Assembly: GCF_016802725.1 (NCBI RefSeq)
Contig: NC_052678.1
Coordinates: 2,954,501 to 3,018,500 of the forward strand
Reading direction: 5' to 3'
Source of the DNA: Solenopsis invicta
Taxonomy: Eukaryota; Arthropoda; Insecta; Hymenoptera; Formicidae
Length of the DNA stretch: 64,000 nucleotides
Within the stretch, counting starts at the first letter, position 1. Each line of letters starts with the position of its first letter. Positions 12,147 through 22,799 of the stretch are shown piece after piece. A model generated the notes under the pieces. That model worked only from the letters and a program-made list of their open reading frames with translations, had not been told where the DNA came from and did no database searches. The position numbers and the translations under genes are program-made.

Positions 12147-12962
12147 GGGAAAAAAAGTCGTTAATTCAATTATCAATTTTTCAACTTGATTAAAGTTTTT
12201 TAGCTCAAGTGTTTATATGGTTAATTTAGATTTATAAAAATACTTAAATGGAAGTTCAAGTATTTATATATTTAATTTAAATACATAAAATACTTAAACT
12301 GAAGTTTAAGTATTTACATACTTAATTTAAATATATAAAATACTTAAACTGAAGTTTAAGTATTTATATTCCTAATTTAAATACATAAAATACTCGAACT
12401 GAAGTTCAAGTATTTATATTCCTAATTTAAATACATAAAATACTCGAACTGAAGTTCAAGTATTTATATACTTAATTTAGATACATAAAATACTCAAATT
12501 GAAGTTCAAGTATTTATATTCCTAATTTAAATACATAAAATACTCGAACTGAAGTTTAAGTATTTACATACTTAATTTAGATGCATAAAATACTCAAATT
12601 AAAGTTTAAGTATTTATATTCCTAATTTAAATACATAAAATACTCGAACTGAAGTTCAAGTATTTATATTCCTAATTTAAATACATAAAATACTTGAACT
12701 GAAGTTCAAGTATTTATATACTTAATTTAGGTACATAAAATACTCAGACTGAAGTTCAAGTATGTATATACTTAATTTAAATACATAAAATGCTCAAATT
12801 GAAGCTCAAGTATTTTATACTTAATTTAGGTACATGAAATACTCGAACTAAAGTTCAAGTATTTATATACTAATTTAAATACATAAACTGAAGCTCAAGT
12901 ATTTATATGTTTGATTGAGTACTTGAAGAAATTTAGTCAAATCAAAACAACTTTTTTTTTCA
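12147..12962. mobile_element. TIR element carrying a 50-bp minisatellite
   Basis: The left end GCTGGGAAAAAAAGTCGTTA and right end AAAACAACTTTTTTTTTCAG are inverted matches of the CACTGAGAAAAA family seen at 1674-1848. Between them lies a tandem array (12205-12920). The array is an expansion of a motif present once in the shorter relative, so it arose inside the element. Confidence 0.6.
12205..12920 (+). repeat. 50-bp minisatellite, about 14 units
   Basis: The unit is 50 bases and includes CTGAAGTTCAAGTATTTATA followed by TTCCTAATTTAAATACATAA. Successive TACATAAAATACT landmarks fall 50 bases apart (12282, 12332 and onward). Units differ at a few positions, with alternating ATTCC and ACTT versions suggesting repeat exchange. 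No ORF runs through the array. Confidence 0.85.
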
Positions 12963-13160
12963 GTGTAGGAAACTTGACTAAATTTTTTCGATTTGATTAT
13001 ATAAATTTCTTCTGTATTTGTATATTTAACATATAAATTACTTGAACTGAAGTTGAAGTATTTATACGTTTGACTTTTTTAAATACATAAATACTTGAAG
13101 AAATTTAATGGAGCTAAAAGAATTTAGTCAAGTTGATCAACAACTTTTTTTCTCGGTCGT
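12963..13160. mobile_element. Second, shorter relative of the minisatellite element
   Basis: Carries CTTGAACTGAAGTTGAAGTA once and ends CAACAACTTTTTTTCTCGG, like the neighbouring element. The two abut, which suggests either insertion of one next to the other or a deletion-derived partial copy. Confidence 0.4.
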
Positions 13161-14117
13161 GTGCTCGTCGATAATTAATTACTTATCTCTTAAGGCATAA
13201 GTTTATAAAGAAATCGTAAGCTCGGACGGAGGCCAGTCCGTGATGGTGCGCTGTCGACGGATCACGCTGAGAGATCAAATTAAACATACGTGTGTGTGTG
13301 TGTGTGTGTGTCTGCATGTGAGTGTGTGCGTGTGTATGTGTGTGTGTATTTTTTAATTGTTCTACTTTCTCCTTCCTATTTCTCTCCTCTCACTCTCTTT
13401 CTCTCGCACGCCTCTTTTTCTCCTCCGTCGTCTTTCCTGCACCTTTCTTTCCTGACTTTCGCCTCATTCTCGAGCGGCACCAAGCCTCCGAATTAAATCA
13501 GCTGATAGTCCCTTTGCTCCTCCCGCGGATCCTCCTTCTGCAATTAGAATAGAGAAAATGGAATTAGTTCCGATCTTGAGACGACAGATTCGCAATTACG
13601 AGAAGGCGACACCGGGCACACCCTCGCATGCGCATTACCGCGACAATGTCATCGAGTCTCGCAGTCTTGATCTACATTCTGTATATACGCCTACAAAATG
13701 TAAACGCAATAGTAGTTGCGTCCCACGTTTTATACGAAAGAAGAAAGAATAGCAGACAAAAGTTTACAAGTCGCGCTGCGGAGACTTCGTGCCCGGGAGG
13801 TCGACTAATTATGCTCCGCAGTTCATTAGATTTCGCGACACGTTCGCTGGTTCGGTCAATCTTTCTTTGTCGCAAAATTATCGTCCAAGCGGACCCATGA
13901 TAAACGACCGGTCACCGCAGACAGATGTACTCGAAAGCGTTGCGGCGTTTCGCGTGAAATGCCATGTCCCGCCCGAAAGCGTGTAGGAAGAAGAGTTTGA
14001 TAACAACGGTTCTACGTCGCTTATTGCTGCGTATGAGATTCGTAACCACGACATTTGTGCGATAAGCAGGTTGTACGCGTAATGCGTTAATCTCGATTAT
14101 GTCATCTTTGCACTTAC
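13161..14117. other. Intron 3 side of precursor B, simple repeats, no gene
   Basis: Holds a (TG)n tract (13289-13348) followed by a pyrimidine-rich stretch to about 13460. The GC-richer part at 13550-14100 has several overlapping short open frames on both strands, none with splice sites or motifs that I can defend. Confidence 0.45.
13289..13348 (+). repeat. (TG)n microsatellite
   Basis: Nearly pure TG dinucleotides with a few interruptions (GCATG, GCG). Confidence 0.9.
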
Positions 14118-14241
14118 CCACGGTAAGGGACGAATCTGATCGGATTGGTCCGCAGTAGATTCCGCGTCTTGAGCAATGAGCAGCAGAAGATGCTGCAACT
14201 TTCGAAGATTGTTCTCCGAAACGGATCTTCGTTTACGGCCT
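14118..14241 (-). CDS. Precursor B exon 3: amidation signal and Leu-rich accessory peptide
   Basis: Acceptor TTTGTTCGTAG before 14241. The first base completes Ala71, followed by Gly-Arg-Lys-Arg-Arg. The 36-residue remainder contains LRKLQHLLLL, probably helical, and an acidic C-terminal half, ending Pro-Leu-Pro-Trp. The donor GTAAGT at 14112-14117 is consensus, phase 0. Exon position and the Gly-basic start were predicted from exon 2 before this exon was located, which raises confidence. Confidence 0.85.
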
Positions 14242-17200
14242 CTACGAACAAAATAATAAAACGACGGTCAAAAGGTTGCTTCATTGTACACGGAATGTCA
14301 ATCGATTATCAAAATTATTTTTTTTATTATTATTAGTTTATAAATACATGACAAAAATGTACTTAGAATTAGCCTAATGCGGTCTAATTGAAAATAATTT
14401 TGTTAGTCAATAACAGTATCGATGAGACAAATTCGTGTTTTTATTTTAATAAAAATGTTATTTGTTTCGTTAATACTGTTATTGAATTAGTCCATTAGAT
14501 CCATTAAATTCAATTAATTCATTAAAGAGACTTTTCATTAAAGACACGTTTCTTGTTTTAAGGATATATAGCACATTTTTTCAAAATATTAAGAAAATTA
14601 TGAAAAAATTACAGATTGTTTTATATTGCATTTGAAAGAAATAGCAGTAGAAAAAATTTGGCGACGATTCTATCTGGATAAAGAGTTATTTTAATAAGAA
14701 GTAGATACAACTTTTGTATGTATATAATTTATTTGAAGTGTCGATATTGACAAATTTCTAAACTTTATTTACTTATGACGTATGTCCGATACATTCTTAA
14801 ATTCTTGTAACTCGAGTTTTAATCAAAATTTTTAGATTACAGTTTAAGTTTAGGAATAAAAAATTGTTTCTTCTGAAAATTTAGTTGGGCATTTATTCTA
14901 CTTAAAAAGATGGACGGAATTATTTATTAATTAAATAGTTGTCAATAACAAGCATGGATCATTTACTTCTTTCATCTTTTAATTCTTATATCTTATTCTT
15001 TTAGTTAGCCTATCCCATCAATGATTAGAGTTTCGAAAGAAGCAACACTTACTCTTAAAAGTAACGTAAAAACTTTAATTAGGATCCGACCTACACAGTT
15101 TTAAAACAAAAAAAGCACATAGCGAGTCTTTGGGACTCAATGGATTAACAAGTTTAATTTCGATTAGACTAATGTTGTTGATTTTTTTCGTATATTAAAT
15201 ATTTATGATTGTTTTTTTTGCACCATCTTTTTATTGTTGTTATATCTGCACACACGTGTTATTATTATTATTATTATTGCTTTTAATTTTTATATTAATT
15301 AAGAGTCTAGGTTTTTAAGTAGAGGTTTTTAAGTAGCGTCATTGCTGATCTTGCTGCTCTCTAATGCTTCATTTGTATCCTTTATCTCCTGCTTTTCAAT
15401 AAAGTTATTATTATTATTACTAATTTCTGACAAATAAACATCTAAATATAAACGTATAACATTATAACATAATTTGAATTGTTAGAATAATTTTTGCGCC
15501 TTCATAATACACAAGTCGCTTCTGTGTCAACGTTGAGATTTTTATTAATATATAGAAGGAACGTTTTGATGAATTATCTAAAGTTTAGCCAGATACAAGG
15601 CTGAAAATAATTATTGGACCATCAAAATTATTTTCAGACTTGGGTCTAAACAAAATTTTCCTATACGTCAGCGAACTCGTTCTTTCCGTGTAGATAGAAA
15701 CGAACGCCACGTATGTATCAGATAAATTCGCGCGATCACGCTGAACGTCTGTGCCGAAAGTAGACGCAAGATAACGCCATCCAACGCAATAGTCATGCAA
15801 TAGTCATGCAATAATCATGCAATAGCCGAAGATCTGCCAAGTAGTAACATTCGTCGAGTTTTATCGCCGGCGAATGGGTGTGCTGTTACGCGCGTAAGAC
15901 ACATAAATTACCTCCCCCGTCGAGAAGTGTGGCAATATCTGTCGTCGCATAATTTGTTTATCGGAGCTCAATTAATTGCCCATTCCCGATAACGTCTCGT
16001 CGCGCCGAGATACGCGAAAAGGAGGTCTCGCGTAATAATGGGCGTCTATTAATCAGAGACTATTAATTATCGCGCTCGTAGGTCGAGGTATTTTTAAACT
16101 TCGTATCAATGCTTCACAGTATTGTACTCTTTGCTCGCCGTCCGATTGTTCCGGTGCAACCCTACAAGCGCTACAATATTCCTAGAATATTATACGAATA
16201 TTAATAAAAGTTAAAATAATATTAAAATAAAATAGCTAATAGAATATTAAAATAACATTTCGAAATTTATTATTCAATACTTTTAATATTATTTTAATGT
16301 TATGGGAATATTTGTATTATATAATGTTTTATGAATACGTTTTTTTATATAATATTCGTGTTATATTATGAAAATGTTTTATTATTATATGAATATTATT
16401 GTGGTCAAAAATTAATTTGAATTATTATGTATAAAATATATTCATAAACTTTATAATTATTATGTTTGAAAGCTATAACATTCCCGATAATTTAAAATAT
16501 TGAAGTAAATAATATTATTTACTTCTCACCATTATGTTCATATAATATTACATTAGGACTGGACACTTATAATAGTTATAATATTTATAACTACTTTTTA
16601 TAAATATTAAATAAATAATATTTTAAGAATATTATTTAATATTAACTAGTATTGTAGCGCTATAGGGAAATTGCAATCTCTTCGCGTTTCCGTCCTCTCC
16701 CACCCTCCTTTCTCACAATTGGTGCAAAGTTTGCAATTCCCAATTGCACAGACGCGCGTGAAACGCACGGATTTCGCGTTCCGTTTCCTCTGAAATTTTC
16801 ACGGTACGCTGTACCTCGCGCGGCCTTGAACTATTTTATTTAGTGTCGCTCGCATACTTTTACAGCAAACGAAAATAAATGAATTTCAAATGGATTGAAA
16901 ATTGCAATTCAATTTAATTTAGGTATCCTCGTAACGCGCTTTAGAATCCCCGAGTACTTTTGAATTCAAATCGACTCAAATTGATTGAAATACGAAATTC
17001 GTTATTCATCATTTTGAATTCGGATAGATTCGCGTTTCCGTTATATTATTTTTAGATTCGAATGAATTGAAAATACGAAATGAATTATTCATTATTTTGC
17101 ATTCGGATGGATTCGCGTCTCCGTTATATTATTTTTGGATTCGAATGAATTGAAATACGAAATGAACTATTCATCATGAATTTATATTATTTTTGAATTC

Positions 17201-20200
17201 AAATGGATTCGAAAAATCTGAAGCGCGAGTTCGACGAATGTCAAAATAAATTCATCTCTATCCATTTCAATTCATTTTTGTTTGCCGGGTTATTTGGTAG
17301 TCGCACGTCGCACCGTTTTTCTTGGTTATCTCGGCTGTTACATGTTCGATCGCGCAATAATCGAAAGTACGAGCGGAAAAGTTGGATCTCGAGCGGCGGC
17401 TTGTCAATCATCGAGAGTCATACGTGGCGCGACGCGCGATACTCACGCTCCTTGCTAATTACGACCTCGGACATCGTCGGCATTGTAAAATATTGTCAAT
17501 TAATTTGCGCGCGACGAGGACGGTGCGGTTATCGCGACGCTCACAGGGTCCCTTTTCACACAGAGGAACGACGAGTGAGAACAACATCCGGATAGCACAA
17601 TTTATTCACGAGGCATTCAACGAGAAGTAACCCAGTTAGAGGTTCCATTTATACGCCGTTGCCTTTTTTCATCCTCCGTTTCGTCTCTCGATCGCGTCTT
17701 TCTCTTACTTCCCTCTTCATCTCCCTTCATCGGCCGTCTCGATGCAATTATGTTATTCAGCTGGAGTCGTTGCATTACAATTTGCAAGCGTATTCGCGAA
17801 AGTGCTTTGCTCGCTTGTCTTTTTTTTTTTTTCTTCTATTCCTCTTGCTAAAATCGATAGCGGCGCGCGTAAACGCGCACGAGACACAGGGATCACGACT
17901 AAAATGCCAGCCAAAAACTTTATCGTCCGCACCGTTATATACAGTTTCACCACTGCAGCTTGAAATATTTCCCCGAAGAATATTGAACGTTTAAAACGTC
18001 ATTCCTTTTCTATGCATTAATTTTCCAATATGCCAGGTCGCACGAGCAACTCTTCTTATACCGCCTCGTATCTTCTTTTTTTTTATTTCTTCCCCTTTTT
18101 TATACGGTTCATAACTGCCGCGCCGTACGCGAGGTATTTAAAGGTTCGACGAAGGAGCAACAAGTGCAACTGCAGTCGATGAAATCTCTAATGGCGTCAC
18201 ATCTCGATGCAGAATATTTAACCTTTCATTAAAAATTCAAGTCGCCAGCGATAAAGAGGGATTAAATGTAATCGTTTGTGATACGATTCAATATCGAGAA
18301 TATATTTTGTAGATCGAGTATATTGTATCCTGTACTTTACTCTCGGGAAAAGGATGACGGAATTCCCAGAGAGGTATCGCACTTATCATGATATGACTAA
18401 CTTCTTCATTTAATCCCTTTTGCGTTACTCGCGACGGCACGATAAAGGAGTGATAAAAGTTGGCAAATCGAAAAACGGACGATTTTCACTCTGGGACTCG
18501 GATATCCGTAGGATATATTTTTGTCCGCTTAAATTACAAGAGAGTTAATTGCAAGAGAGTTTTATAGGCGACTGCAAGCGATTGCGTTTAGAAATAAATG
18601 TTTAAAAATGGATAAAACTGCTGATATAATTTTTATCGTGATATTATGAACTTTCTCGTAATTAATCCTGTTTTATTTAATCCGGCCCGCGTTACGGTGG
18701 TGATTAAATTTGGTGAATTTTTACGAATAAAGGATTTTAATCTTTCTTTTAATCTTCTTTTATAATTCTTTCTTTTATCAGTGTCTTTTTTTTTGCATTT
18801 TGAAATGCATTAAAAAGAAATACTTTTGCGTGAGCGATTGTGCGCTTAGAAATATATTTAACAAATTAATAAAATTAGTAATATAATTGTCGTTGTGATA
18901 TGACTAATTTCTTAGCAGTTACTTAGCAATATTTTTTATTTTGGCTGCATTACAGTGATTAAATTTGGCAACTTCCAGTGTAAACAGACAATTTTAATTT
19001 TAGAATTATCGGTGATTTTTTTTCTGTATTTTAAAATACATTTAAAAGTTCCGCGTGTAAGCGATCGTGCGCTTAAAAATGTATTTGCAAATTATTAAAA
19101 TTAATAATGTAATTCTCATTGTGATGCAATCCTTTAGCCATTTACGATTTAATTGTTTGTTTGCGTTACAGTGATTAAATTTTGCAAATTTTAACGCAAA
19201 TAAACAATTTTAATCTTATATTTGAATTATTGTACTTTTTTAAACATAGTTTAAGAAAAATTTCCGTGTAGCGTGTGATTGCATTGAGGAACATATTTAA
19301 AAAATTTATGATATAATTCTTATCGTAACATGATTAACTTCCTGGCGATTATCATTTAATCTCTGTGTTACGATGGCGCAGTGATTATTATAAATTCCAA
19401 TGAATGAACGATTTTAATTAGGACTCGGTTACACGGTAAGAAGTAATATTTATGAAAATATTTATGAATTTAGCTAGATACAGATCTGAAAATAATTTTG
19501 TTCGACCATGAAGATAATTATGTAGAACGCTAAAGTATAATGACAATGCTGCAAAAATTTTTGATTATTCTATGTAATTATATTTTCATGATTCGACAAA
19601 AAATTATTTTCCGAAATTTTCTGTGTTTAGTTAAATTTTTAAATACTTCGGCAAAACCATTCTTTTCACGTACACGCAGAGAAATGCTATTCTCCTGCTA
19701 AGAAAAGCAATTGCTTAATTTTTAGTTTTCTTTTTTGAAGTATCGGTTATCTTTGCAAAGACCTTTCTAAACAATAATCGAAAAAAAAACACTCATCATT
19801 TATTTAAAACAAGTAATGTTTATTTAAAATTTAAAACTACTGTGTGCAAGGAAAAAATATATTTGAATTAAATAAATATTTCTTATTTCAAATATTTCAT
19901 GAGTTTATGTATTCGCAAATCTATCATAAGTTCATGAGCATCAAATTTATTCAAAATATATTCTGAAATCTTAATTTATTATTTCACTTAAGAACATTAA
20001 GCCAAAACAAAAATTGAATTTGTTTATTGTTCTGATTTTTCTTTGATACACTTTTATAATATTCTTTGAAAGAGTATAAATTCTTTTTTCCAGTATATAA
20101 TAATGAATTTTTTTAAATTTGTGACGGATATGTTTTTAGTCAATTATTAAAAAATATTTTATGTTAAATATAACTGAAGCTTACGAGAAGAAAGAAAATG

Positions 20201-22470
20201 AATTGAGTAAACGCATTTCTTGGCAATATTATAGAATTGATATTTTTCTGTGTATAACATTTTTTGTCCTCTTAAAATACGTTTTAGCGATAACGTTTAG
20301 GAAAATAATTAAAAAATCATTAAAACAATCGACATATGTGAAAAACGGTTAATTATCGATTAAACGGTTAATCTATCAGTCGAAATGGATTGGAAGATGA
20401 CTTACGCGATAGCTGGATTCACTTTTCCGAATCCTACGGGAATCACGACGCCCTTCACATTTTGCAGCGCCAGAAGTGTCTCGAGCTCGGCGAGTCTCTG
20501 GTCGGAAAGTCGTTTCTGCCGACTGCAACACACACAAGTCGACAATTTTACTAAAATATCCTCGTGAGGGATCATTCCAAAGAGTCAGTATGGATGAAGT
20601 GCGTGATTTTTTCTCGCGAGATAATTTCATGAAAAAATTTAAATTTATGATGCCGTCAACAATCGATTACCGTGGTAGTTTTAATCTCGATACACAATAA
20701 AAAAAAAGATTTATTGCCTCAATATCCGAGCTAATCTTACAAATGTACGCGACGCAGATAGAGCGCGCGGCAAAACTTCGGCTATGTTCAGTAAACACGT
20801 TATCATCGCGTCCGAAGGTTTCAGAAAGGAACTCGGTCACTTTATCCCCGGATCGAGATCAAGATCATTGGATTCGCGGAACTATTACACTGTATTATCT
20901 CTGGCGAAAAGTTTCTTTTGAATTTTTCATAAAGTTTTTTTTAAAATTGCTATACAATGTTATAATTTTTACAAAATGTTATATTTTTCGTACAAATTAA
21001 AACGCTTTTCAAAAGCACTGAGAAAATTTTCATCTTTTATAAACATTTTTACATACGTAACTTCTAAGAAATATTATAATTTTAAGATCTCTTATTTTAT
21101 AATTTCCGAAAAAATTATAAAATGCCTTGGGCGTCTTACGTAATTATTTTGATCCAATATAATTACTTTTAGATCTACATCTATTTTTTTGTATACCTTA
21201 ATTGGCGTTTATGCGTAAAATATAAATAATCTACATTACGTGTACACAATGTAAACTATATAAACTATATAATATATTATCTATATAAACATCTGTGTAA
21301 TCAGATTATAGAAGATTCAGATTTCATCAGATCAGAAATGGTGAAAATTTAATTTTTTAATTTTTAATGAACATTATACATTTTTACTTTATCAATATAC
21401 TAAAGTCAGTTTTATTAATAGTCTTAATTACTTCTTTTCTTGTTATGCGTTATTCAATTTATCATAATTTACATTGCTTGTTTTGTCTACATATATTTTC
21501 CGAAGAAAACTTAATTTGAAGAAGTTTAAAGAATTTTTCAATAATATTCATAATTCTAAAATATAAAAAATCTTTTAAAATATAAAAATATGAGAGAATT
21601 TTTTCACCAGAAAAGATTGTTAGATATATCCGTATTAAATTATTCGTACGTCGTATGTGAAATATAATCCTGTTGTTTCAAATAAATTCGGTTCTACGCC
21701 AGAAACAGAATCTATCGAATACAAAAGCAATTGGCGATGCGAGCGTTGAATCAATATTGAATTCGGACCTCGTCGATCGCGGAGAAAGCGGAGTGTCGCA
21801 ATAATTTCACGAATTGCCTCATGGCATTTAAAATGACGCGGCATTTCCGAAAAAAGATGCGACAGTCGGGTGCGCGATCCGTCCCCTTAGGACTTTCGAC
21901 TTTCGATTTGATTCAATGCTGTTCAAAATTTGTAATCGTGAACACTGCCCTGACATGTTTCGTTACTTGCGCCAATACTGTCTTCCTTTCTTTTGTCTTC
22001 ATTAAAAAAAAAAAAAAATAAAAAAGAAAGATAGCAGACGCGTGAATACCCATACAGCACAGCATGGAAAAAGCATTGCAAAATATTTCTACAATGTTTC
22101 AATGGTAAAACGTCCGGTTTAGAAATATTGATACGCAATGTTACAGCAACATATACAATTTTATATTAACGTTGCCGCAACATTGCGTATCAATATTTCT
22201 AGAGCAGACGTTTTATCGCTGCTGCAACATTGCCGAAACAACATTGCAGTAATATTTTGCAATGTTTTTTGCTATTTTGCGCTGTACGCGGTCGTCTTGG
22301 ACGCACGTCGAGTCAACGTCCAAAATTGCAGATCTTGAATCGCACTGATCCAATTCAATCTTCCTGAGACCGTACCTTAGAAGCCAGTCGGCCGGTCTGG
22401 CGTACGCAGCTTCCGACAGCAGGACCACGAGCAGGACGCACAGCATCGGTGTGCTGACCGACAGATTCAT
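14118..22470 (-). CDS. Neuropeptide precursor B (PXXXamide / insect PTH-like candidate), terminal exon not located
   Basis: Coding exons are the complement of 22376-22470, 20406-20522 and 14118-14241; introns are 1853 and 6164 bases, both phase 2. The frame is open for 112 residues. Order: signal peptide (1-24), pro-segment RPADWLLS, RQKR cleavage site (33-36), 35-residue core (37-71) with LSDQRLAELETL and ending Pro68-Ala-Ile-Ala71, then Gly72-Arg-Lys-Arg-Arg76, then a Leu-rich accessory segment. Core, cleavage sites, intron positions and phases match precursor A, so these are tandem paralogues, while the C-terminal tetrapeptides differ (PAIA versus PVRI) and would allow different receptor preference. 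The last donor is phase 0 and requires a further exon to the left; 11694-11825 is one uncertain candidate. The PXXXamide assignment is recalled, not checked. Confidence 0.85.
14245..16155. other. Intron 2 of precursor B, left part
   Basis: AT-rich with a TTA microsatellite at 15260-15278 and a MITE-like fragment at 15585-15660 (AGCCAGATACAAGGCTGAAA, then AAAATTATTTTCAGACTTGG) related to the element at 19431-19675. The GC-richer stretch 15670-16100 has short open frames without support. Confidence 0.45.
16160..16667. mobile_element. 508-bp TIR element with AGCGCT ends
   Basis: The left end CCCTACAAGCGCTACAATAT and right end ATTGTAGCGCTATAGGG are inverted repeats with one or two differences. 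The interior is very AT-rich (AATATTA runs) and non-coding. No clear target-site duplication is visible. It lies in intron 2 of precursor B. Confidence 0.65.
16863..17287 (+). mobile_element. MITE family Q, copy 2
   Basis: The left end CAGCAAACGAAAATAAATGA and right end TTCATTTTTGTTTGCCG match copy 1 in the same orientation, with fewer internal units (425 bases). The open frame that starts at 17203 begins inside this element and is not a gene. Located in intron 2 of precursor B. Confidence 0.7.
17290..18360. other. GC-richer part of precursor B intron 2, no gene assigned
   Basis: Overlapping open frames occur on both strands (for example plus 17382-17630 and 17659-17994) but none has good paired splice sites or a recognisable motif. 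There are poly-T tracts at 17820-17832 and 18077-18085. The intronic location and CpG content suggest unique or regulatory sequence rather than exons. Confidence 0.35.
18370..19432. repeat. Five diverged tandem units of 200-270 bases in intron 2 of precursor B
   Basis: A landmark close to GCGTTACAGTGATTAAATTT recurs near 18421, 18689, 18948, 19163 and 19364. In each unit it is preceded by ATCGTGATATGACTAACTTC-like sequence and, in units 2-5, by a GCGATTGTGCGCTTAGAAAT-like block. Units are strongly diverged, so the array is old. There are no terminal repeats and no open frame. Candidate explanations are an old satellite or duplicated intronic regulatory modules. Confidence 0.65.
19431..19675. 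mobile_element. 245-bp MITE
   Basis: The left end ACACGGTAAGAAGTAATATT continues with AAATAATTTTGTTCGACCAT. The right half is its imperfect reverse complement, ending CATTCTTTTCACGTAC. The reverse complement of the right half matches the split element at 3866-4660. Non-coding, inside intron 2 of precursor B. Confidence 0.5.
19676..20399. other. Intron 2 of precursor B, right end
   Basis: AT-rich sequence. The plus-strand frame 20161-20352 is low-complexity and has no support. Nothing else recognised. Confidence 0.45.
20406..20522 (-). CDS. Precursor B exon 2: core peptide
   Basis: Acceptor TGTTGCAG at 20523-20530, donor GTAAGT (consensus) at 20400-20405, 117 bases, phase 2 in and out. It encodes RQKR, LSDQRLAELETL, then a hydrophobic, glycine-containing tail to Asn67-Pro-Ala-Ile70. 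The first 16 residues are 14/16 identical to exon 2 of precursor A, while the second half is diverged and three residues shorter. Confidence 0.9.
20531..22052. other. Intron 1 of precursor B
   Basis: Contains the second copy of the 370-bp interspersed repeat (21131-21493) and a poly-A tract at 22007-22020. GC-richer patches at 20740-20880 and 21700-21960 hold short overlapping frames without splice support. Confidence 0.5.
21131..21493 (+). repeat. Interspersed repeat, copy 2 of a pair with 9935-10304
   Basis: Same orientation and nearly the same length as copy 1; shared anchors include TTACGTAATTATTTTGATCC and TTGTTATGCGTTATTCAATT. Confidence 0.55.
22053..22287. mobile_element. Near-palindromic MITE in intron 1, close to precursor B exon 1
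   Basis: About 235 bases that fold back almost completely: AGAAATATTGATACGCAATG (from 22120) pairs with CATTGCGTATCAATATTTCT (to 22200), and the outer arms GCATTGCAAAATATTTCTAC and TAATATTTTGCAATGTTTTT also pair. It ends 88 bases from the exon 1 donor. No coding capacity. Confidence 0.75.
22376..22470 (-). CDS. Precursor B exon 1: signal peptide
   Basis: The ATG at 22470 begins MNLSVSTPMLCVLLVVLLSE, with a strong hydrophobic core at 8-18 and a likely cleavage after Ala-Tyr-Ala24. The pro-segment then begins Arg-Pro-Ala, as in A. The frame is also open upstream to a GTG at 22482, but the ATG gives a better signal peptide. It ends AG before a GTACGG donor (phase 2). Confidence 0.88.
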
Positions 22471-22603
22471 CTTCGCGTGCACCGCACAGACGATTTTTCA
22501 CGAGCGGACGAGCCGAAGATTAATCGCCGACGAAATCTGGTTCGCCACGAGAGTCTGCGAGTCCGCAGTTCTTGACACTCCGACTGTCACACACTTGTTG
22601 CCT

Positions 22604-22630
22604 CCTCTCTCTCTCTCTCTCTCTCTCTCC
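22604..22630 (+). repeat. (CT)n microsatellite in the presumed 5' UTR of precursor B
   Basis: Pure CT dinucleotides; on the transcript this reads (GA)n. Confidence 0.85.
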
Positions 22631-22762
22631 CCTCTCTATGTCGTCTCTGTAATCTCGAGGATTTCTTCACGTCTCTTCTTTCACTGATATCGATTAGGTC
22701 GATATACGATCGCGCGTCGCACCCGATCCTTCCTCCTACGTCGATTTTACCTCCTGGTGAAC

Positions 22763-22795
22763 TGTAGCTAGTCTCGGACGCATCGGGCATATATA
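22763..22795 (-). promoter_or_regulatory. Core promoter of precursor B
   Basis: Minus-strand TATATATG at 22795-22788, with an initiator-like CAGTT whose A lies at 22763, 32 bases downstream. The 5' UTR would be about 290 bases and include the (CT)n run (plus-strand sense) near 22604-22630. Box sequence and layout match precursor A. Confidence 0.5.
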
Positions 22796-22799
22796 CCCG

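Noticed and set aside
14118..14241. SVSENNL in precursor B exon 3 looks like the SVSEIQL start of vertebrate parathyroid hormone
   Set aside because: The match is four residues, is absent from precursor A, and lies in the accessory segment rather than the amidated core. It is most likely coincidence.
17203..17595. 130-codon plus-strand ORF
   Set aside because: Its first 28 codons are MITE family Q sequence, and the rest is intronic DNA of precursor B with no splice support.
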